The position numbers were made by a program, and so were the translations under genes. Positions 9,950 through 18,076 of a stretch of 37,136 bases of DNA are shown in pieces (the stretch's first letter is position 1; every line of letters begins with the position of its first letter). This DNA is from Bacteroidota bacterium (lineage in GTDB: Bacteria > Bacteroidota > Bacteroidia > AKYH767-A > OLB10): positions 1-37,136 of the forward strand of contig JANXSD010000160.1 of assembly GCA_025352785.1 (NCBI GenBank). The letters run 5' to 3'. The notes beneath the pieces were generated by a model, which made no database searches, was not told where the DNA came from, and saw only the letters and a list, made by a program, of their open reading frames with translations.

Positions 9950-10270
9950 TTAAGAATGATACACACTTTGTTTTTCTTTCCTTTTCAAATAATCAACTTC
10001 TGTTTCCGCATCTTCAAATGTGTTATCAGCATTTCTCATTGCCATATCTTTGTAGGTATCAAATTTCTCCATGGCCTTCCCTCTAAACTTATTTAGAACT
10101 AATTTTCCTTCATCAAGTCTTGCAATTAAATGATTAAACAAATTAGTAGTTGTATAAGAAATTTTTCTTCTGGTTTGAGCACCTTTTTCTGGGGCAAATA
10201 ATATCCCTATTGCAGCTCCTGCAGCTAACCCAAAGATCACTGATCCAATTAATTTTTTATTATCTGACAT
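9950..10270 (-). CDS. YtxH-domain protein
   Basis: 106 residues. The N-terminus KLIGSVIFGLAAGAAIGILFAPEKGAQTRRKI is the hallmark of YtxH proteins: one glycine- and alanine-rich membrane helix (about 6-26) followed by the LFAPEKGxxTRRKI motif. The rest is an amphipathic, charged cytoplasmic helix. Family members are small membrane proteins induced by general stress in several phyla; the molecular role is not established. It is divergent from the Mla operon, with about 170 nt between the starts. Confidence 0.88.
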   Translation of the reverse strand: MSDNKKLIGSVIFGLAAGAAIGILFAPEKGAQTRRKISYTTTNLFNHLIARLDEGKLVLNKFRGKAMEKFDTYKDMAMRNADNTFEDAETEVDYLKRKEKQSVYHS

Positions 10271-10438
10271 TGTTTGAGAGTTTTATAGTTAGTACTTGAA
10301 ACATTAATATTATGCCATTAGAATTAACCTACTTTTATAACTTACCTACCAATAATTGAGGTTTTTACTTTACATTTTGTGAATTTATTCCCCATATTTT
10401 ATTTGTCGATGGTGCTATTATAGATTATACAAAATGGC

Positions 10439-11311
10439 ATGATTTTCTACAATCAAATTATACACATGAAAAACATCTCTAGTTATTATACTGGATTACG
10501 AACTGTTGCTGAAGCAAAAAGCATTAAACTTTCAGAAAACACTATTCGGAATAAAGACAATACTACCAATTATTTAAGAACCCTAGGGGATTTCACTTCC
10601 TTCACATTTAAAATTGCCAGGGAGATATTTTCACCTCCCATTGAAGGACGGGAAATTCTTCGGCAATGTTATGAGATAGGGAATAAATCGTTTTTTCTTG
10701 TTTCAATTACTGGTTTAATAATGGGTCTCGTACTTACTATTCAATCGCGTCCTGTACTTGCTGATTTTGGAGCAGAATCCTGGCTTCCAAATATGGTAGC
10801 AATATCCTTAATACGTGAAATTGCTCCCGTAATTACTGCACTAATTTGTGCTGGAAAAATCGGATCAGGAATTGGCGCTGAATTAGGGTCAATGAAAGTA
10901 ACGGAACAGATAGATGCAATGGAAGTATCCGCTACAAATCCAATAAAATATTTACTTGCATCAAGAGTAATTGCAACAACTGTTATGATACCAATACTCG
11001 TGTTTTTTGCAATTGCAGCAGGACTTATTGGAAGTTACTTGGGAGTTAATATTAAAGGTGATGTAAGTTGGATACTATTTATTTCGCAAGCTTTTAGTTC
11101 AGTAGATTTTTTTGATTTGCTTCCTACAATAATTAAATCAATAGCCTTTGGAGGAATCATTGGCTTAGTAGGTTGCTATCAAGGATATAATTCTGGTAGA
11201 GGCACAGAAAGTGTTGGTAAAGCAGCGAATTCTGCAGTTGTTATTTCCTCTCTCTTAGTATTTATAATTGATGTAATTGTTGTTCAAATTACGGATGCTT
11301 TTATATCATGA
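10439..11311 (+). CDS. mlaE: MlaE-family ABC transporter permease
   Basis: 290 residues from the ATG at 10439; a second ATG at 10466 (MKNISSYY...) is equally plausible, as neither has a clear ribosome site. The MlaE core is plain: FLVSITGLIMGLVLTIQ, then SLIREIAPVITALICAGKIGSGIGAELGSMKVTEQIDAMEVSATNPIKYL-like sequence (about 123-170), and several membrane helices up to the C-terminus. It is the inner-membrane permease of an MCE-type phospholipid transporter that moves lipids between the inner and outer membranes. Its stop codon overlaps the start of the ATPase gene by 4 bases (ATGA), so the two are translationally coupled. Confidence 0.93.
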   Translation: MIFYNQIIHMKNISSYYTGLRTVAEAKSIKLSENTIRNKDNTTNYLRTLGDFTSFTFKIAREIFSPPIEGREILRQCYEIGNKSFFLVSITGLIMGLVLTIQSRPVLADFGAESWLPNMVAISLIREIAPVITALICAGKIGSGIGAELGSMKVTEQIDAMEVSATNPIKYLLASRVIATTVMIPILVFFAIAAGLIGSYLGVNIKGDVSWILFISQAFSSVDFFDLLPTIIKSIAFGGIIGLVGCYQGYNSGRGTESVGKAANSAVVISSLLVFIIDVIVVQITDAFIS

Positions 11312-12075
11312 TAGAAACACAATCTAATTCTAATAGTAATAGTCCTGAGTTAGAAATAACTGGACTTAAAAAGTCCTTTAACAAAAATGTAGTATTGAGG
11401 AACATTAAACTTACATTACATAAAGGAGAAAATCTAATTGTATTAGGTAAATCGGGGACAGGTAAATCAGTGCTAATTAAATGTATAGTAGGTTTAATAA
11501 AACCAGATTCTGGAAATATTAAAATATTTAATAAAGAATTATTTTTATTAAACAGAAAAGAACTGAATGAAGTTCGAAAAAAAATTGGGTTTCTATTTCA
11601 AAGTGCCGCCTTATATGATTCAATGTCGGTTTATGAAAATCTAATATTTCCCATGAAGAGAATATATAAAAATTTAACTGACGCTGAACTTTTAAGTAAG
11701 GCGGAAAAAGTATTAACGGATGTTGGCTTATTAGATGCAATCTACTTAATGCCTTCCGAGTTATCTGGAGGCATGCGAAAAAGAATAGGACTAGCAAGAA
11801 CACTGATTGTAGGTCCTGAAATTATGTTGTATGATGAACCAACAACTGGATTGGATCCTGTAACCTCTCAAGAAATTAGTCAATTAATAAATAAAGCAAA
11901 AATAGAATATAAGACGTCTTCCATTATAATTACGCACGATATGGCCTGTGCAGAAGTAACAGGCGATCGAATCGCAATGATAAAAGATGGAGAAATATAT
12001 ATTGAAGGGACTTATTCAGAACTAAATCAATCAAATGACGCTTTCGTTCAGTCATTTTTTATGTCAAAAAATTAA
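11308..12075 (+). CDS. mlaF: MlaF-family ABC transporter ATP-binding protein
   Basis: 255 residues. Walker A is at 47-54 (GKSGTGKS), the Q-loop at FLFQSAALYDSMSVYENL (about 95-112), the signature LSGGMRKR at 152-159, Walker B IMLYDEPTTGLDP at 172-184 and the switch histidine at 210 (ITHD). The sequence FQSAALYDSMSVYENLIFP and LSGGMRKR are typical of Mla/Ttg2A ATPases rather than other ABC types. It powers the MlaE permease. The start overlaps the mlaE stop, and mlaD begins 4 nt after its own stop, so the three genes form one operon. Confidence 0.95.
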   Translation: MIETQSNSNSNSPELEITGLKKSFNKNVVLRNIKLTLHKGENLIVLGKSGTGKSVLIKCIVGLIKPDSGNIKIFNKELFLLNRKELNEVRKKIGFLFQSAALYDSMSVYENLIFPMKRIYKNLTDAELLSKAEKVLTDVGLLDAIYLMPSELSGGMRKRIGLARTLIVGPEIMLYDEPTTGLDPVTSQEISQLINKAKIEYKTSSIIITHDMACAEVTGDRIAMIKDGEIYIEGTYSELNQSNDAFVQSFFMSKN

Positions 12076-12079
12076 TAAA

Positions 12080-12790
12080 ATGGAAACTACAACTGAAAAA
12101 TTCAAATTGCGTCTCGGTATTTTCGTCGCAGCAGGATTAGCAATACTGTTTGGTATCATATTTTTTATAGGCAAACAAAAGAACCTATTTGATGAAACAT
12201 TTCAAGTAAAAGCGATGTTTAAGAATATTGGGGGAGTTCAAGTAGGGAATCACGTAAGGTTCTCTGGAATAAATATCGGAGTGATTGATGATATTAGTAT
12301 TTTATCTGATACTAGTGTGCAAATTACAATGATTATTGAAAATAAACTAAAGAAGTTTATAAAAAAAGATGCAATAGCAAGTGTTGGTTCTGAAGGGTTG
12401 ATGGGCGACAAACTAATAAATATTGGTCATGGAAATTCAAATACAGAATCGATAAATAACAATTACACGCTACGTACTAGTGAACCGGTAGAAACAGATG
12501 ATATTCTTGCTAGTTTACAAGTTACAGGACAAAACGCAGAAGTCATATCAACTCAATTATCAGAAATTCTTTTGCGGGTGAATAATGGGAATGGGACATT
12601 ATCACGGCTAATACGTGATACGACTATTGCGGAAAATCTAAACCAAACAATTATTAATCTTAAATCAGGCACAAAAAATTTAGATCAAAATATGGAAGCT
12701 GCGAAAGGAAGTATTCTTTTACGTGGATATTTCAAAAAGAAACAAAGAGAAGCTGATAAAATTAAAAATCAAAAAGCAAACCCTAAATAA
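12080..12790 (+). CDS. mlaD: MCE/MlaD-family lipid-binding protein
   Basis: 236 residues from the ATG at 12080, 4 nt after the ATPase stop. A frame extending back to 12035 is rejected because it would overlap mlaF and lacks family similarity. An N-terminal membrane anchor (about 11-31, LGIFVAAGLAILFGIIFFIG) is followed by one MCE domain at about 39-118, with VKAMFKNIGGVQVGNHVRF, SGINIGVI and SVGSEGLMGDKLINIG. The tail is helical (GQNAEVISTQLSEILLRVN) and ends very basic (FKKKQREADKIKNQKANPK). As in other Mla systems it should form a periplasmic ring that passes lipids to or from the permease. Confidence 0.94.
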   Translation: METTTEKFKLRLGIFVAAGLAILFGIIFFIGKQKNLFDETFQVKAMFKNIGGVQVGNHVRFSGINIGVIDDISILSDTSVQITMIIENKLKKFIKKDAIASVGSEGLMGDKLINIGHGNSNTESINNNYTLRTSEPVETDDILASLQVTGQNAEVISTQLSEILLRVNNGNGTLSRLIRDTTIAENLNQTIINLKSGTKNLDQNMEAAKGSILLRGYFKKKQREADKIKNQKANPK

Positions 12791-12823
12791 TTATAATATT
12801 AGTAAAAAATAAAGGTGATAAAA

Positions 12824-13174
12824 ATGAATGTGACTGAAGAAGGAACTGCTTTAATTATTGATGATGAATCAGAATTATGCCTATTACTAAAAACATATTT
12901 GAGTCGTAGATTTAAAAAAGTAGAAATTGCAACAAGTTTAAGAGAAGGAATTTCGATGGCAAAACAGCTCTCTCCTGACGTGGTTTTTTTAGATAATAAT
13001 TTGCCAGATGGTCATGGGATAGATTATATAAAAATATTTCGATTAAATGCTAAAAAAATCATACTAATAAGTGCAATGACTAATCTCTCCGATCTTGCGT
13101 TAAGATTAGGAGCTAATTATTTTATTGCTAAGCCTATTAGCTTTAAATCAATTGACGATGCAATAAATTTGTAA
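12824..13174 (+). CDS. Single-domain response regulator receiver protein
   Basis: 116 residues. The ATG at 12824 is chosen because AAAGGTG (12811-12817) sits at Shine-Dalgarno distance; a GTG at 12815 is the only longer alternative. Receiver landmarks are complete: D13-D14 (IIDDE), phosphoacceptor D57 (VVFLDNNLPDGHG), S83 (ILISAMT) and K103 (IAKPI). No output domain follows, so the protein would act by phospho-dependent binding or as a phosphorelay intermediate. It lies 33 nt after mlaD and is probably cotranscribed with the lipid transporter. No histidine kinase is present nearby. Confidence 0.9.
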   Translation: MNVTEEGTALIIDDESELCLLLKTYLSRRFKKVEIATSLREGISMAKQLSPDVVFLDNNLPDGHGIDYIKIFRLNAKKIILISAMTNLSDLALRLGANYFIAKPISFKSIDDAINL

Positions 13175-13367
13175 GAATAAATGAATCTGATTTTCGAGAA
13201 TTAACACTCTAATTGCCATTTTTACTCTTTCTTGTTTTTTAAGTTTTTGAAAATTCATTTCTTCAAGTGGGGAATTATTTGACACACAATGAGATTAATT
13301 TTTCACAAATATTAATAGTTTTATCAATGGAATGCTTTTATTAATAATACAATAAATAATTTACCAA

Positions 13368-14069
13368 ATGAAAACAGCATTCATCACATCGGCCATAGTA
13401 TTCATGCATTTACTATTGAATGCACAAGACCCAACCCCAACAGTAGTAAGCCCTCAAGTTCTCACTTCCACTTTTAACAGAGTATATATTGGAGGTCGTG
13501 TGCTTGCCACGGTAACTTCATTAGACTATAATAAGCTCCCTAATGGAACAGTAGAAGCTACAACAGTATTAGGATATGGAATAGGTGGTTTTCTCGGACT
13601 TAATATATCAAAAAACTTTGCCATACAAGGAGAATTACTATATATGTCATTAGCACAAAAGGCTAAATATAACGGCAATCAGAATACTATTAAATTACGA
13701 TATATTAATATCCCACTTCTTGCTGTTATAAATTCTAATGTTGCAAAGCCAGTGAATTTGAATATTGTATTTGGCCCACAAATAGGAATAAAGACTGGAG
13801 CAGAAATAACAAATGATAGTTCGAATAATACTGATACATTGATAACAACTGTTGCTGTTAAACCAATGGATTTAGGAATATGTTACGGAGCGGGATTAGA
13901 TTTTCGAATTGCAAAATCCCTTTCACTAGGATTAGGTTTTAGAGGATTGTTGGGATTAGTCGACATTAGTGACAACAGTAAATCCAAGACAACAAATAAT
14001 TATTACATACTTGATCGCTCTAAATTAAAAACATACTCAGGTTACGCGAGTTTAGCATTTGAGTTTTAA
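13368..14069 (+). CDS. Outer-membrane beta-barrel protein (OMP_b-brl_2/PorT-like)
   Basis: 233 residues. It has a signal peptide (MKTAFITSAIVFMHLLLNAQ). Alternating amphipathic strands follow, such as YIGGRVLATVTSLDY, FLGLNISKNFAIQGELLYMSL, KLRYINIPLLAVINSN, NIVFGPQIGIKTGAEI and LGICYGAGLDFRIAKSLSLGLGFRG, ending in SGYASLAFEF with a terminal aromatic residue. This is the common Bacteroidota eight-strand barrel layout (outer membrane protein beta-barrel domain). It would sit in the outer membrane; a transport or adhesion role cannot be told apart. It follows the receiver gene after 193 nt, so it may have its own promoter. Confidence 0.85.
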   Translation: MKTAFITSAIVFMHLLLNAQDPTPTVVSPQVLTSTFNRVYIGGRVLATVTSLDYNKLPNGTVEATTVLGYGIGGFLGLNISKNFAIQGELLYMSLAQKAKYNGNQNTIKLRYINIPLLAVINSNVAKPVNLNIVFGPQIGIKTGAEITNDSSNNTDTLITTVAVKPMDLGICYGAGLDFRIAKSLSLGLGFRGLLGLVDISDNSKSKTTNNYYILDRSKLKTYSGYASLAFEF

Positions 14070-14084
14070 TATGAAATTCTAAAG

Positions 14085-15923
14085 TTATTTAAAATCAACA
14101 AATACTGGCTTATCAACATTTAAATTGTTTAACTGAAAATCAACACTCCTAAACGCATTCACTTTATAACGACTACTTGATTCAGGCACATTTGGATAAA
14201 TGGAAATTGATACTTCAAACGCATTCCAAACAAGCATTTCATTTTTAAATAAAATACCGACCCCAACACTTGAATAAATAGTACCATTAAAAAGTTGAGA
14301 TTGATTATCGGAGATTGTACCACAGTTAAAATATAATACAGGACCAAATCTAAATCCAAATAAATTCCAAGGAGCATAAGCTTGTGTTTGAAGATAAAGT
14401 GAAGTTCTATTCAATCCGAATAACTTAATATCGTTAAACCCTTGAATTCCCCCTTCATCATTTAATACTAAGGATTTATTTAAAGTCTCATTCCATCCCA
14501 AAGTTAAACGCGGTTTAACAAATTGCCTAATCTTCCAATTTCCAATTGAAATAAGAGGACTATAATAGGTAATTTCCGTATTTAATAGTGTAGGATTAGT
14601 ATATCCATAATCATAATACTTTCCACCCTCCAATAGAAATGATAAGTAACCTATAGAATAACGAAAAGCAGATCCTATACGTAAACCTAAATATTTACTA
14701 TTATTTCTATGATCTATCGCTGCGATAATTCCATAAAAGCTTCCTACGGGAACATCTTCCGTTTCTCCGAATTTAAATAAATAATTTTCTCGTTCATAAT
14801 CTATTACTGAAAGCGCGACCATCCCCATAAGGTAATCTCTACTCTTATAAATTCCTAAAGAATCACCAAGAGTTCCATTGTGTATTATTCTGTTACTCAA
14901 TGAGCGACCAGATACTATTAAATTTTTAAATGTAATCTGATTATTCCAATTTAAGCCGTTCTGATTTAACTTAAAACTACGTGCTACGAAAAAATCCAAA
15001 TCATTGTATTTTATACCATTATTTCCTGCAATGGAATCGACAGCCTCTAGATAATAGGAATCGTTAATTACAGATTGTCCAATAGCGAAACCACCAGCCC
15101 ACTTTGCAATAGGGGAATAAAAGGGCCGTTCAACTTCCAGACCTCTCCGTTCGCTCCCATCACTCTGATCAATTGCACTTATTTTCGCATTAATAAAAGT
15201 ATTGCCAATTCTATTAATGGAATAAATTCCGGAATAGGCTTGCAAATGAAAATCTCTGTTATACTCAAAAGTGTTACTAAATTCATGCCCCAACCCAAGA
15301 ATATTTTTCTCGGTAATATTTATTTTAGCTCTGTTAGGATTTGCGGTTATGTTTCCAGTAAGTGACCATTTATCTACTATCCAAATGATGATATCTAACG
15401 AGTCCGCACCTTTCTTACAAATGGGTATGATGCTAACATCATTAAAAATACCAGCTTGACGAATAAGGCGCTCGGATTCTTCAATTCTATACGGGTCAAA
15501 TTCATCACCACTATGAAATAGCAGAAAATTTCTAATGGCTAAATTCGTAGACCGTTTATGAGCTTTATTCCCAAGCTTTTGAAAAACACTATGCGGAACT
15601 TTTGTTGTATCATTTATACTGTATCCAAATGGATCTAAGGCCTGGATTTTTACTGATCGTATGATCTTACAGGACAAATCAACATACGTCTTACGTCTTG
15701 GTTTTGTAGTAGTTTTTTTAACTGGCAGATTTGGACTTTTTACAATTTTTCCAAATAAAAAAGTCCCGAATTTACTTCTTTTGGAATATTGCTGTAGATC
15801 TTTATAAATATTGGTTGAGTCACCCTTTAAAATTGTATCGCGTTGCGCTTCACATGTGCCATAAGTCGCTAATAGCAACAAACAAAATATACGTATTTTA
15901 AAATTTTTCTTTGTCAATACCAC
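14085..15923 (-). CDS. POTRA and beta-barrel outer-membrane protein (BamA/TamA superfamily-like)
   Basis: 612 residues with a signal peptide (about 1-26, ending CEAQ). A POTRA-like segment at about 125-185 contains RNFLLFHSGDEFDPYRIEESERLIRQAGIFNDVSI, the pattern seen in surface-antigen repeats. The remainder is a series of amphipathic strands typical of an Omp85-type barrel (for example GLGHEFSNTFEYNRDFHLQAYSG and NYLFKFGETEDVPVGSFYGIIAA). It differs from BamA in having only a single recognisable POTRA unit and no C-terminal aromatic (it ends PVFVDFK). It probably inserts or translocates proteins or lipids at the outer membrane. It converges with the small barrel gene (15 nt apart) and is downstream of the AsmA-like gene. 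Confidence 0.8.
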   Translation of the reverse strand: MVLTKKNFKIRIFCLLLLATYGTCEAQRDTILKGDSTNIYKDLQQYSKRSKFGTFLFGKIVKSPNLPVKKTTTKPRRKTYVDLSCKIIRSVKIQALDPFGYSINDTTKVPHSVFQKLGNKAHKRSTNLAIRNFLLFHSGDEFDPYRIEESERLIRQAGIFNDVSIIPICKKGADSLDIIIWIVDKWSLTGNITANPNRAKINITEKNILGLGHEFSNTFEYNRDFHLQAYSGIYSINRIGNTFINAKISAIDQSDGSERRGLEVERPFYSPIAKWAGGFAIGQSVINDSYYLEAVDSIAGNNGIKYNDLDFFVARSFKLNQNGLNWNNQITFKNLIVSGRSLSNRIIHNGTLGDSLGIYKSRDYLMGMVALSVIDYERENYLFKFGETEDVPVGSFYGIIAAIDHRNNSKYLGLRIGSAFRYSIGYLSFLLEGGKYYDYGYTNPTLLNTEITYYSPLISIGNWKIRQFVKPRLTLGWNETLNKSLVLNDEGGIQGFNDIKLFGLNRTSLYLQTQAYAPWNLFGFRFGPVLYFNCGTISDNQSQLFNGTIYSSVGVGILFKNEMLVWNAFEVSISIYPNVPESSSRYKVNAFRSVDFQLNNLNVDKPVFVDFK

Positions 15924-16026
15924 AACTATTTATAGTGAATAAAATACATGAAATAGATGCATGCAATTTACGAAACATTTACATAATCCAAATGGTGCTT
16001 TTATAAATCGCTACAATTTTAAATAT

Positions 16027-17658
16027 TTAACGTTTTTGTGACTTTTTACTTAACTTTTGGATATTTTTCCTATTTAAACCAAGGGTTTCTTTTATTCCAC
16101 TTAACAATGTTTTTGCGATATAATTAAAGATGAATTTTGTCTGATCTTTGATGAAATAAAGAGCTACAATCTCATTATCTCTATTTTTCGATTCACTGCT
16201 TCTATGCAACAATATTTTATTTGCAACAAAGCTTTTAATTTTTTCTTTCATTCCAGTAGTTTTTTTCGACTGCTTATTTTGAACAGCAATCTTTAAATCA
16301 TCATAAATAAACTGCATCGTTCCTTTAGATTTAATACTATCAGCATTAAAATTAAATTTCATAGAATGAATATTTCCTTCCGTTATTTTAATATGAAGAT
16401 TTTCTTCCAAAATAGGGTTTAATTTTTTCATATTAAGATTACGAAGTACGCCATTACAGTTAAAACTATTTGAATTATTAGCGTAAGGAAAAACTAATGA
16501 AGCATAAAGTTTCCCTTCTCCGTATAAAAAAGCATTTGCATTAACTAGTAAATTATTGTTCGTATCGTTTGTCGAAATATTCATAATTCTTCCGTTCAAA
16601 TTAGTAAACCAAATCTTACTCGAAACAGTTGACTCTTTTGGTATTTCTTCATATTGAATTCTCCCGTTATAGATTCCCAATGCATCAATTTGAAATAAAC
16701 ATTTTGAATTACGCAATAATTCTTGTATTCCACTTTTTATTGTTAGTTTACGAGTATAATTTCTATCACGACAAACGACCATTTCAGGATGCAAAACGGT
16801 AATATTTAATAGGTGAATACTATCAAATATAGTGAAGATGTTTTTATATTGAAAAGTAGCTAAGATACTTTTAGAATGAACTTCGAATCGGTCGGTTTGA
16901 TACCCTACTTCCTTAAAAAAAATATTTTTTTTCGCAAAAGGCAAAAATTCTATTGAATCAATATATAAAATTTGTTTTAAAGGCATGCAAATTATTTTAT
17001 CAATTTTTAATTGATATCTTTCATCAACCTTATTTGTTTTAATTTTCTTCAGTAAGATATAGTTTATTTCAGCGGTTATTTTCGGAACAATTTTTGCCCT
17101 TTCGCTATTATTGTTTATTTTTAAATTACTAATGGAAAAATCAATAGACTGTATTGTTGATATTGAATTTTTCTTGGTGGAATCATGAAACTCCAAATAC
17201 ATATCATTAACTACGATTTGATAAAAATGTAAATCTAATAATGAGGGAGGTTGGGAAGAATTTTTAGAAATACTTCGCGGTGAATCAGATTTATAAATAA
17301 GACATCTTGGTTTAAAAATATATGCTTGAGTGATTTCTATTTTACCATGTTTTAAATATTCATAAATTGAAATATTGCGAATTGCAACTTTTTCAATATT
17401 TATGTTAGATTGAATAGTAGAATCTTGAAAAGAAACAGAGACTTCCTTAAATGAAATAGTTTGTAATAAAACATCAATATCAATTTTCTTCACGGAAAAA
17501 TGCATTCGCTCATTATTGATTTTTTCAATCGATTTTCTCAATTCCATTACAGCATATTGATTTAAGATTGGAATTGCAACACAAAATAAGATGGCAACAA
17601 TTATGAAAAAAGCTATAAACTTATTTAATCCGCCTAAAAACGCTTTTATTAATTTCAT
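16027..17658 (-). CDS. AsmA-like inner-membrane-anchored periplasmic protein
   Basis: 543 residues. One N-terminal membrane helix (about 13-33, FIAFFIIVAILFCVAIPILNQYA) is followed by long beta-rich sequence with short repeating strand units (FSVKKIDIDVLLQTISFKEVSVSF, YLKHGKIEITQAYIFKP, VVNDMYLEFHDS). This is the layout of AsmA/DUF748-type proteins, members of the bridge-like lipid-transfer group that includes TamB. The tail (FIFNYIAKTLLSGIKETLGLNRK) is amphipathic and basic. It is divergent from the TamB-TamL genes. I assign it by architecture and context, not by a diagnostic motif. Confidence 0.65.
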   Translation of the reverse strand: MKLIKAFLGGLNKFIAFFIIVAILFCVAIPILNQYAVMELRKSIEKINNERMHFSVKKIDIDVLLQTISFKEVSVSFQDSTIQSNINIEKVAIRNISIYEYLKHGKIEITQAYIFKPRCLIYKSDSPRSISKNSSQPPSLLDLHFYQIVVNDMYLEFHDSTKKNSISTIQSIDFSISNLKINNNSERAKIVPKITAEINYILLKKIKTNKVDERYQLKIDKIICMPLKQILYIDSIEFLPFAKKNIFFKEVGYQTDRFEVHSKSILATFQYKNIFTIFDSIHLLNITVLHPEMVVCRDRNYTRKLTIKSGIQELLRNSKCLFQIDALGIYNGRIQYEEIPKESTVSSKIWFTNLNGRIMNISTNDTNNNLLVNANAFLYGEGKLYASLVFPYANNSNSFNCNGVLRNLNMKKLNPILEENLHIKITEGNIHSMKFNFNADSIKSKGTMQFIYDDLKIAVQNKQSKKTTGMKEKIKSFVANKILLHRSSESKNRDNEIVALYFIKDQTKFIFNYIAKTLLSGIKETLGLNRKNIQKLSKKSQKR

Positions 17659-17825
17659 TATTACAAGTTAAACGAAAAGGATGCCATTAAACTTTTCTGA
17701 TTAAAAGTACCTTATAAAAAGTGAAGTCGGAATCTATTAACCTAGAAAAATTAAAATTATTGCTTGATATAAAGTCAATTTACTTTAGTTTAGCCTTTAA
17801 TAATCAAAAAACAATTCTCTATATG

Positions 17826-17840
17826 GGGTAATATTTACCC
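17826..17840. promoter_or_regulatory. Short palindrome, possible operator in the divergent region
   Basis: GGGTAA and TTACCC are separated by 3 nt in the spacer between the divergent AsmA-like gene and the 50-codon membrane gene. It is operator-like in size and position, with no further evidence. Confidence 0.2.
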
Positions 17841-17914
17841 AGAAAGGCTAGTAATACTAAATTAATTACCTAAATTAAATGGCATATCAATTGAATAAAT
17901 TAAACTGAAAAAAA

Positions 17915-18067
17915 ATGAACAATCTACTCTATTTAATTGCTGTCATATTAATTATCGGATGGTTAATTAGCTTCTTTGGGTACCATAGCAGTGGTGTAAT
18001 TCACATTTTACTAGTACTTGCTATAATTTCTATACTTCTTCGCGTAATTCGTGGAGGCAAAATCTAA
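17915..18067 (+). CDS. lmo0937-family small membrane protein
   Basis: 50 residues, starting MNNLLYLIAVILIIGWLISF and ending LLRVIRGGKI. Two hydrophobic helices (about 3-20 and 28-44) flank a short FGYHSSG loop, and the C-terminus is basic. The pattern LLYxIAVILxxxWLxGxF and a second helix ending in RxIRGG matches the small lmo0937-family proteins, which are common in Bacteroidota and of unknown role. It lies 9 nt before tamB on the same strand and could be cotranscribed. It is one of several small stress-type genes in the window, along with the YtxH-like and PA2169-like genes. Confidence 0.82.
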   Translation: MNNLLYLIAVILIIGWLISFFGYHSSGVIHILLVLAIISILLRVIRGGKI

Positions 18068-18076
18068 ATATCCATT

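Noticed and set aside
11528-11803. 91-codon minus-strand frame inside mlaF
   Set aside because: It lies wholly within the clearly coding ATPase gene in another frame and has no recognisable product.
12035-12079. Upstream extension of the MCE gene into mlaF
   Set aside because: It would overlap the ATPase gene by about 40 nt; the ATG at 12080 gives the normal MlaD N-terminus.
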